A stretch of DNA of 12,078 bases, taken from the NCBI GenBank assembly GCA_937915285.1, contig CALDNG010000285.1:1-12078 (forward strand). The letters are read 5' to 3'. This DNA is from an uncultured Desulfomonile sp. (GTDB lineage Bacteria > Desulfobacterota > Desulfomonilia > Desulfomonilales > Desulfomonilaceae). The position numbers were made by a program, and so were the translations under genes. Each line of letters begins with the position of its first letter. Position 1 is the stretch's first letter. The notes under the pieces are model-generated. The model worked only from the letters and a program-made list of their open reading frames with translations. It made no database searches and was not told where the DNA came from. Shown piece by piece: positions 6,651-12,078 of the stretch.

Positions 6651-8468
6651 ATGAATATACTTGGTCTTTCTGCCTTTTATCATGATAGCGCTGCGTGCCT
6701 GGTCAGAGATGGCGAGATAGTAGCAGCAGCCCAACAGGAGCGATTCACACGCGTAAAGCATGACCACCGATTCCCTATGGATGCAATTAGGTTTTGCCTG
6801 GAGAAGGGAAAGATATCGTCCAAGGATCTAGACTATGTAGTTTTCTACGACAAACCATTTATAAAATTTGAGCGACTCCTGGAGACGTATGTCTCTTATG
6901 CTCCGAGAGGTTGGGCTTCTTTCCTCATGGCGATGCCATTATGGCTGAAGCAGAAGCTTCACATGCCCAACCTGATCAGGAAAAGCATGGATTATGAAGG
7001 CAAGATCATCTTTCCTGAGCATCATGAATCCCACGCAGCGAGCGCTTTCTTTCCTTCTCCCTACAAACGGGCAGCATTTCTAACCATGGATGGAGTGGGC
7101 GAGTGGACGACTACCAGTTTCGGTGTCGGTGATGGATCAAAAGTCAGAATAGACTATGAGATAAAATTTCCTCATTCTCTAGGTCTTCTATATTCAGCAT
7201 TTACCTATTTTACGGGGTTCAAGGTCAATTCAGGTGAGTACAAAGTCATGGGACTGGCTCCCTATGGTGAGCCCAAATATGTAGACACAATAATGAATGA
7301 GCTTATCGACATCAAGGAAGACGGCTCATTTAAACTGAACATGAAATATTTCACGTATCCTTACGGCCTTACAATGACCGGATCCGCTTTCGAAAAGCTG
7401 TTTGACGGTCCGGCGCGTAAGCCCGAAGGGCAATTGACACAGAGGGAAATGGACATAGCCAAATCAGTTCAGGTTGTGACTGAAGAGGTAATGCTTAGGA
7501 CTGCCCGTCACATCCACAAGTCCACAGGTGAAAAATATCTTTGTATGGCAGGTGGAGTGGCTCTTAATTGTGTAGGTAACGGCCGAATACTCAGAGAAGG
7601 GCCTTTTGAGGATATTTGGATTCAACCGGCGGCCGGTGACGCTGGAGGAGCTTTGGGAGCTGCTCTCTTTGTGTGGCACCAGATCCTTGGTAATGATCGG
7701 GTTGTTGATAACACGAGAGATCTTCAGCACGGTTCCTACCTGGGACCTGAATATTCTGATGAGGAAGTAAGAGAATATCTTGAGTCACATGCTTATCCAT
7801 ATGAACACCTTGAAAATGGCGATGGATTGTCCAGGATTGCCGACCTGATAGCGGAAGGAAAAGTGATAGGCTGGTTCAACGGCCGTATGGAATTTGGCCC
7901 CAGGGCGTTGGGATCAAGGTCAATTATTGGTGACGCCAGAAACACATCCATGCAAAGCCAGATGAATCTCAAGATCAAGTACAGAGAGAGCTTCAGGCCT
8001 TTCGCCCCATCTGTCCTGGCTGACCAGGTCGGAAATTATTTTGAAATAGACAGGCCTTCGCCATACATGCTTCTTGTTGCAGACGTCCAGGAAAATATCA
8101 GGAAACCCATGGACGACAACCAGAAGAAATTGTGGGGCATAGAAAAACTAAACGTAGCACGGTCTGAAATTCCGGCAATAACTCATGTGGATTACTCCGC
8201 GAGGATTCAGACTGTTCACCGTGAGACCAATCCCCAATACTACGACCTTATAGAAGCCTTTTACAAAAAGAGTGGTTGTCCTGTAATCGTTAACACTTCG
8301 TTCAATGTGAGAGGTGAACCTATCGTAATGAGCCCTGAACACGCATATCTGTGTTTTATGAGGACCGAAATGGATTACCTTGTTTTGGGGCATTATCTTC
8401 TGGACAAGAAAAAACAGCCAAAACTCAGGGACGATGAGGACTGGCGATCACAGTACGAATTAGATTAA
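6651..8468 (+). CDS. Carbamoyltransferase, NodU/CmcH/TobZ/SxtI family
   Basis: Family members use carbamoyl phosphate and ATP to form a carbamoyl-adenylate and transfer the carbamoyl group to a hydroxyl of a sugar or natural product. This 605-residue cytoplasmic protein has the usual length. The N-terminal Kae1-like domain shows LSAFYHDSAACLV (6-18), EHHESHAASAFF (123-134, metal-binding histidines), MDGVGEWTTT (146-155), GEYKVMGLAPYG (195-206), GGVALNCVGNGRI (301-313) and GDAGGALGAA (329-338). The C-terminal YrdC-like region shows GRMEFGPRALGSRSIIGD (411-428), FRPFAPSVL (448-456) and VNTSFNVRGEPIV (547-559). Nothing essential appears lost. AGG lies 6 bases before ATG 6651. It sits 6 bases after one SGNH gene and 16 before the SxtJ gene, an arrangement like sxtI in saxitoxin clusters. 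The acceptor is unknown; an envelope saccharide or lipid is inferred. Confidence 0.95.
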   Translation: MNILGLSAFYHDSAACLVRDGEIVAAAQQERFTRVKHDHRFPMDAIRFCLEKGKISSKDLDYVVFYDKPFIKFERLLETYVSYAPRGWASFLMAMPLWLKQKLHMPNLIRKSMDYEGKIIFPEHHESHAASAFFPSPYKRAAFLTMDGVGEWTTTSFGVGDGSKVRIDYEIKFPHSLGLLYSAFTYFTGFKVNSGEYKVMGLAPYGEPKYVDTIMNELIDIKEDGSFKLNMKYFTYPYGLTMTGSAFEKLFDGPARKPEGQLTQREMDIAKSVQVVTEEVMLRTARHIHKSTGEKYLCMAGGVALNCVGNGRILREGPFEDIWIQPAAGDAGGALGAALFVWHQILGNDRVVDNTRDLQHGSYLGPEYSDEEVREYLESHAYPYEHLENGDGLSRIADLIAEGKVIGWFNGRMEFGPRALGSRSIIGDARNTSMQSQMNLKIKYRESFRPFAPSVLADQVGNYFEIDRPSPYMLLVADVQENIRKPMDDNQKKLWGIEKLNVARSEIPAITHVDYSARIQTVHRETNPQYYDLIEAFYKKSGCPVIVNTSFNVRGEPIVMSPEHAYLCFMRTEMDYLVLGHYLLDKKKQPKLRDDEDWRSQYELD

Positions 8469-8484
8469 ACGGACTGAATAACAA

Positions 8485-8925
8485 ATGAACATCATCCAGG
8501 AAATCAGAGAAGAGATTAGGGCGGCTGCCGTTGTCCCGACCAAAAGGGACATGAATATTCTTGCGGTGTTATTCCTTATCGTTCCCTGCGCCATCGGCGC
8601 CCATCTGCTTTATTGGCGAGGATCATTCTATGGTTGGGTGTGGCTCGCTTTAGGCATTTCACTTTTTCTGTCGCGATTTGTTCCGTCACTATTCAAGTTC
8701 ATTTTCGGGAAATGGGTGGCTCTGTCCATAATTATTGGTTACTTCATTTCCAGAATACTTTTGACTCTCATCTTCTTCCTTGTCATAACTCCCACAGGGT
8801 TAATAATGAAACTGTTCGGAAAAGATCCGATGGAGAGGAAGCTGGACCCAGAGGCCAAGACCTACTGGGTCAAACACGAGGAACCATCCGAAAAGACCGT
8901 TGAAAGATATGAAAAACAGTTCTAG
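8485..8925 (+). CDS. SxtJ-family integral membrane protein
   Basis: This 146-residue protein matches the SxtJ family, named for a gene of unknown function next to the carbamoyltransferase sxtI in saxitoxin clusters. It has an amphipathic N-terminus (about 1-23) and membrane segments near 24-43, 48-68 and 77-102. A conserved-looking motif just after the last segment, TPTGLIMKLFGKDP (102-115), precedes a charged C-terminal tail (KTYWVKHEEPSEKTVERYEK). No catalytic motif is visible. It may anchor the cytoplasmic carbamoyltransferase or its product at the membrane; that is inference from gene order. The gene starts 16 bases after the carbamoyltransferase stop with only a weak ribosome site, so translational coupling is likely. 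Family call from motif memory and context. Confidence 0.85.
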   Translation: MNIIQEIREEIRAAAVVPTKRDMNILAVLFLIVPCAIGAHLLYWRGSFYGWVWLALGISLFLSRFVPSLFKFIFGKWVALSIIIGYFISRILLTLIFFLVITPTGLIMKLFGKDPMERKLDPEAKTYWVKHEEPSEKTVERYEKQF

Positions 8926-8957
8926 AACTGTCTGGAATGCTTTAGGAGGGATATAGC

Positions 8958-9110
8958 ATGTCACTGGTTAAGGAATTCTGGGACTTCATGAAGGTCCGGA
9001 AAAAATTCTGGTTAGCGCCAATTCTTATTGTTCTGGTAATACTTTCCGCCTTCATCATACTGGCGGCTAGCTCACCGGTTGCTGCGCCCTTCATTTATAC
9101 GTTGTTCTAG
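8958..9110 (+). CDS. DUF5989 (SxtK-like) 50-residue single-span membrane protein
   Basis: This tiny gene encodes 50 residues with the typical DUF5989 layout: an amphipathic basic start (MSLVKEFWDFMKVRKKFW, 1-18), one strongly hydrophobic span (APILIVLVILSAFIILAASS, about 20-39) and a short end, PVAAPFIYTLF. A textbook Shine-Dalgarno, AGGAGGG (8944-8950), lies 7 bases before the ATG, so it is certainly meant to be translated. It follows the SxtJ gene by 32 bases. In saxitoxin clusters the small gene sxtK occupies the same place after sxtI and sxtJ. Its role is unknown. Its size and constant company suggest a subunit or localisation factor for the carbamoyltransferase module. Confidence 0.9.
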   Translation: MSLVKEFWDFMKVRKKFWLAPILIVLVILSAFIILAASSPVAAPFIYTLF

Positions 9111-9129
9111 GCCTTCTTTGGCCCGTAAT

Positions 9130-9157
9130 GGCGCCTTGGCCTTTTGGTCAGGGCGTC
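9130..9157 (+). other. Strong RNA hairpin after the DUF5989 gene
   Basis: GGCGCCTTGGCC (9130-9141) pairs fully with GGTCAGGGCGTC (9146-9157) around a TTTT loop: 12 pairs, three of them G-U wobbles that only work in rightward RNA. It starts 20 bases after the DUF5989 stop. No T-tract follows, so it is more likely a stability, processing or attenuation element than an intrinsic terminator. The rest of the 211-base interval 9111-9321 shows no gene. Confidence 0.5.
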
Positions 9158-9187
9158 TGTTCAGGCTCAGCAATAGCGGCTTCATAG

Positions 9188-9236
9188 GCGTCTCTGGTTT
9201 TTGCTCTACTTGATGCGATGGGGACGCTTTTGTTTT
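9188..9236 (+). terminator. Possible weak intrinsic terminator
   Basis: GCGTCTCT (9188-9195) can pair with GGGGACGC (9220-9227), an 8-pair stem with two wobbles and a 24-base loop. It is followed at once by TTTTGTTTT (9228-9236). The T-rich tail is terminator-like, but the long loop makes it weak. If active, it would reduce expression of the downstream SGNH gene relative to the first four cassette genes. Confidence 0.3.
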
Positions 9237-9321
9237 GCCAGGATCATCGGTCAATTGAAGCGACTCATTGGCTCACTGACTGCTTGATCTCTTAATCTGG
9301 AAAATACGACGGGGATCTGTT

Positions 9322-11007
9322 TTGAAGAAGTTCATATTTATAACTATTTATGTTGTTTTCCTGGCCTTGATAGCCGTTGGTGTTCTGGCCGGGCTGGAAT
9401 ATTACGCATACTTGAAAGTAAAATCGTCTCCTCTAGGCCAGGCTTACCAGGATCGAGATCTTGATCTTGCCCGACGCAGTTCCCAAACCGTCGCTCCTCA
9501 ATACGGTTATGAACCGACACCGGGCTTTGCTTCGGTCAGGAATACCAGGCTCGGAAATTCATTTGAGTATATAAACGAGGAGAGTTTCAAAGACACGGAA
9601 AGTGTGCCACGTGAAAAGCCTTCAGATGAGTACAGGGTAATTGTTACAGGCGGATCTGTTGTTTATGGTCGCGGCCCAGTGCCTCCTGCCGATGTAGTGT
9701 GCGATTTTTACGAGGTTACCTACCGTTGGACGATCCCGCATATCATAGAAAAACTGATGAATGCCGACCCCGAAATCATGAGCAAAATCGGGGGTAAAAC
9801 AGTTAGGGTAATAAACGCTGGAGTTGCAGGATTCGTTTATCAGAACAACCTGATGCGCTACCTGGCCAAGCTGCGCCTTTATCAACCCGATCTGGTAATA
9901 GCCCTGGATGGCGCCAACGAGGTACACACGGTAGCCAGGCCCCTGAAAGACTGGAACTACTTCACCGAGGGACCATATTTCGAGGTAGTGACTGAAGTCA
10001 TGGACATGAGCAAAGCCGGTTTCATGAACTATCTGACGCTATGGCTAAAACGAAACACCTATTTCTTTACCTGGCTTGCAATGAGTAAGGGAGAAGGCCC
10101 TGGCATATTAATGGAGAATAGGGGATTTGCAGCTCATCCACAGGATCCAACACCGGAAATGCTAGACTACCTTAATAAGAACGTAGGCCAGGTAGCTGAC
10201 GTGGCTACCATTTATCATAAGGTCCTGGAAACGGACAAGGTTCCGCATGTGTTTGCTCTCCAGCCAATGTTCAAGAACTCGAAGAAGAAAAGGACACCAC
10301 TAGAGCAGGAAATAGAAAAAGTAACAGGTATGGACAAGATAGGTTTCTACGATGCGGCCAAAACCTATGACACCCTGGTGAGTCAGGTCATCAAGAGAGC
10401 CGGCGAGGAGGGTTTCCAGATACTGGACCTCACGACCATTTTTGATTCGACCAACGAGTGGGTTTTTACCGATTGGTGCCACTTAACCAATGGCGCAAAT
10501 TTTATGGTGGCAAAGGCTTTGGTGGCTGAAGTAAAAAACCGTGTTTTCGGTTTGGAACTCAAGCCGTTTGACAAACTTCAGGAGCCGTTTGACACTTATT
10601 TCACCGATTATTCAAAATCAGCCAAGGTCCTTGTTGACGGCAAGCTAACTAATGTCGGACTGAACATTCTAAAGGGTTACCCATCCGGTGAAGCTCTGGA
10701 CATAAGTACCCCAGGGGCCAACGTTGAACTGACACTCGATCTAGAGAAGACTGTCCCCATATCAAGGCTCAGAATTGTATGGGGATCAGAAAAAGACTGC
10801 CCCACAAAATGGAAGATGGAAGTGTCTTCTAATGGAAGCGATTGGCGCCCATGGTTGAATGTTGAAAGCAATGTTCCTGATCATTTTGACCAATGGCCTG
10901 GATATGAATACTATGCGCCCAGTGAAACAGAAGCCAGATTCGTAAAATACACCCAGACGTCAAGTCCTGGGGAAATTTCAATTCGACAAATCAGCCTTTT
11001 TAGATAG
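9322..11007 (+). CDS. Membrane-anchored SGNH hydrolase with C-terminal discoidin-like domain (second paralogue)
   Basis: This 561-residue protein is a full-length paralogue of the first SGNH protein of the cassette. An N-terminal anchor (about 4-25) is followed by catalytic blocks VTGGSVVYG (S112), NAGVAG (165-170, probable block II), LDGANE (N199) and DWCHLT (D384, H387). A linker and a discoidin-like domain (about 450-561) follow, with SRLRIVWGSE, TKWKMEVSSNGSDW and WPGYEYYAP. Shared landmarks include EKPxDEYR before the serine block, KLRxYxPDL before block III, DWNYFxEGxY and YLTLWLKxNT. TTG 9322 is the likely start: GGGGA (9311-9315) lies 6 bases upstream and the signal anchor begins there. 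It follows the DUF5989 gene by 211 bases containing two hairpins, so it may be partly uncoupled. Whether both paralogues hydrolyse, or one transfers, cannot be told. Confidence 0.82.
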   Translation: MKKFIFITIYVVFLALIAVGVLAGLEYYAYLKVKSSPLGQAYQDRDLDLARRSSQTVAPQYGYEPTPGFASVRNTRLGNSFEYINEESFKDTESVPREKPSDEYRVIVTGGSVVYGRGPVPPADVVCDFYEVTYRWTIPHIIEKLMNADPEIMSKIGGKTVRVINAGVAGFVYQNNLMRYLAKLRLYQPDLVIALDGANEVHTVARPLKDWNYFTEGPYFEVVTEVMDMSKAGFMNYLTLWLKRNTYFFTWLAMSKGEGPGILMENRGFAAHPQDPTPEMLDYLNKNVGQVADVATIYHKVLETDKVPHVFALQPMFKNSKKKRTPLEQEIEKVTGMDKIGFYDAAKTYDTLVSQVIKRAGEEGFQILDLTTIFDSTNEWVFTDWCHLTNGANFMVAKALVAEVKNRVFGLELKPFDKLQEPFDTYFTDYSKSAKVLVDGKLTNVGLNILKGYPSGEALDISTPGANVELTLDLEKTVPISRLRIVWGSEKDCPTKWKMEVSSNGSDWRPWLNVESNVPDHFDQWPGYEYYAPSETEARFVKYTQTSSPGEISIRQISLFR

Positions 11008-11152
11008 AATTGGTGTTCGGCAATGAAGCTGTGAGATACATTACGCCGTCAAGACCCTTCACTGACGTCCGATTCATGGCCATAATCTCAATGTGAGTTG
11101 GCCTAGGCATTCCGAATTACTTTAAAATAATTTTATTGAATGGAGCCGTTAT

Positions 11153-11671
11153 ATGAAACTCAAGGACAGTAAAGTAGCTATTCTGGTCGAAGACATGTAC
11201 AATGAATTCGAACTCTGGTATCCGTATTACAGGCTTATTGAAGAAGGATGTGATGTCATCCTTGTTGGTCCTGCGGTCGCAACCTACCATAGCAAGTACG
11301 GCATCCCCGCGATAGCTCACAAGACCGCAGAGAGTGTGAGCGCAAACGATATTGACGCCCTTATAATACCTGGCGGCTATGCGCCGGATAAAATGAGAAT
11401 CCACCCACCGATGGTAAAGCTGGTCAAAGATGCTTTTGACACCGGCAAAGTGGTTGCTTCCATTTGTCACGGTGGCTGGATGCGTGTTAGCGCCGGGATA
11501 CTGAAAGGCCTCAAAGTGACATCGTACGTGGCCATCAGGGACGACATGGTTAATGCCGGCGCTCTCTGGCAGGACGCAGAACTGGTTCAGGATGGAAAGC
11601 TGATCACATCCAGGAAACCTGATGACCTGCCCGCTTTCTGCCGAGCCATTGTTTCCGCTATGCAAGCTTAG
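11153..11671 (+). CDS. DJ-1/PfpI family protein
   Basis: This 172-residue cytoplasmic protein belongs to the DJ-1/PfpI superfamily, of the PfpI/YhbO type. Reported activities include glyoxalase/deglycase-like and, controversially, protease activity. The nucleophile elbow is SICHGG, with C105 followed by H106, as in PfpI. The conserved acidic partner lies in EDMYNEFELWYPYYR (13-27, probably E18), and the oxyanion-side loop is IIPGGYAPD (71-79). Length is normal. ATG 11153 has GGAG (11142-11145) 7 bases upstream. A loose promoter-like pair, TTGGCC (11098-11103) and TAAAAT (11123-11128), has a 19-base spacer. The dihydroorotase-like gene follows after 70 bases and may be co-transcribed. The 145-base interval before it shows no gene. 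The exact reaction in this organism is unknown. Confidence 0.92.
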   Translation: MKLKDSKVAILVEDMYNEFELWYPYYRLIEEGCDVILVGPAVATYHSKYGIPAIAHKTAESVSANDIDALIIPGGYAPDKMRIHPPMVKLVKDAFDTGKVVASICHGGWMRVSAGILKGLKVTSYVAIRDDMVNAGALWQDAELVQDGKLITSRKPDDLPAFCRAIVSAMQA

Positions 11672-11741
11672 TTCCGCAAAATTACGCGGCCAGAAATGTT
11701 TCACACGGACTTGAATCGCTTCCTTCAGGAGACCTACCACA

Positions 11742-12078
11742 GTGAATGAATTCCAAATAGAAGCCAATGCCGTAATTGACGGTGGCATAGCTTCGGTTAG
11801 ACTTGAAATAGCTGATGGTGTCATTCAGGACATTCAAAAAGTAGAGTGTGTGTCTAACCCGGGTCTTATTTTGTTTCCCGGCTTTATAGATGTTCATGTC
11901 CATGCTAGAGACTACTCCCTACCAGGTGACTCTTCTCCTGAATACAAATCGGCATGGGAGAGGATGACGGCCAAGGAGTCTTTTATTACAGCAGGCCAGG
12001 CAGCAGTTAACGGGGGGGTTACACTTTATGCCGCAATGCCCAATGATCCAGTTCCGCCGGACGATCCGGTTACTTATT
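11742..12078 (+). CDS. Dihydroorotase-like amidohydrolase, C-terminus beyond window
   Basis: An open frame from GTG 11742 gives 112 codons to the window edge. The start is fixed by AGGAGA (11727-11732), 9 bases upstream. The N-terminal beta-rich part (ADGVIQDIQKVE) leads to LILFPGFIDVHVHARDY, where H52 and H54 form the HxH metal site of the amidohydrolase superfamily. ITAGQAAVNGGVTLYAAMPN (82-101) corresponds to the dihydroorotase block that normally reads like AAAAGGFTTVxxMPNT. Dihydroorotase closes the ring of carbamoyl aspartate in pyrimidine synthesis. The unusual insertion DYSLPGDSSPEYKSAWERM between the HxH and GQAA segments marks a divergent branch, so a role on another cyclic amide (dihydropyrimidinase or hydantoinase-like) remains open. 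The catalytic lysine, later histidines and aspartate lie outside the window and cannot be checked. Confidence 0.82.
   Translation, partial: MNEFQIEANAVIDGGIASVRLEIADGVIQDIQKVECVSNPGLILFPGFIDVHVHARDYSLPGDSSPEYKSAWERMTAKESFITAGQAAVNGGVTLYAAMPNDPVPPDDPVTY

Noticed and set aside
9072..9254. 60-codon minus-strand open frame in the intergenic region
   Set aside because: Low-complexity charged translation, no ribosome site, and it overlaps the DUF5989 gene and both hairpins.
4908..11007. A true saxitoxin biosynthesis cluster
   Set aside because: Only the carbamoyltransferase and two small membrane-protein types are shared; the polyketide-like sxtA, amidinotransferase and other sxt enzymes are absent.
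11117..11824. Long 235-codon open frame on the minus strand
   Set aside because: It lies wholly antisense to the unmistakable DJ-1/PfpI gene and the start of the dihydroorotase-like gene. Its translation shows no family motif, so it is a shadow.
1..12078. Mobile elements, CRISPR arrays, tRNA or rRNA genes
   Set aside because: No regularly spaced repeats, transposase-like reading frames, cloverleaf structures or rRNA-like sequence were seen on either strand.

Overview
The window looks like chromosomal DNA of an anaerobic bacterium, most likely a Desulfobacterota (delta-proteobacterial) sulfate reducer or syntroph. This is inferred from gene content: a HypA nickel chaperone, an oxygen-sensitive 2-hydroxyacyl-CoA dehydratase-type enzyme with its ATP-dependent activator, and a DUF6125-like protein. 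Base composition looks moderate, and TTG and GTG starts are frequent. No rRNA, tRNA, CRISPR array or insertion sequence was found, and no stretch over 300 bases lacks a gene.

Left part (1-4630). A DUF6125-like gene runs leftward off the window edge. A rightward group follows: a small exported protein of unknown function, HypA (nickel delivery to hydrogenase) and a YfcE/MJ0936-type metallophosphoesterase. Facing it is a leftward pair encoding a single BcrC/BadD/HgdB-type catalytic subunit and its BadF-type ATPase activator, only 7 bases apart. Next comes a leftward gene for a tiny, very basic, four-cysteine secreted protein behind a good Shine-Dalgarno sequence and a plausible promoter.

Central part (4908-11007). 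This is the most distinctive block. Five rightward genes encode a membrane-anchored SGNH hydrolase with a discoidin-like C-terminal domain, a NodU/TobZ-type carbamoyltransferase, an SxtJ-family membrane protein, a 50-residue DUF5989 membrane protein (SxtK-like), and a second, paralogous SGNH hydrolase with the same architecture. The carbamoyltransferase/SxtJ/SxtK-like order matches sxtI-sxtJ-sxtK of cyanobacterial saxitoxin clusters, but no other saxitoxin gene is present. I infer an envelope-associated pathway: the carbamoyltransferase modifies a sugar or lipid hydroxyl at the membrane, the two small membrane proteins recruit or channel, and the two outward-facing SGNH enzymes trim or transfer acyl groups on the same product. 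A strong RNA hairpin lies between the DUF5989 gene and the second SGNH gene.

Right part (11153-12078). A DJ-1/PfpI-family protein is followed by the first 112 codons of a dihydroorotase-like amidohydrolase that runs off the window.
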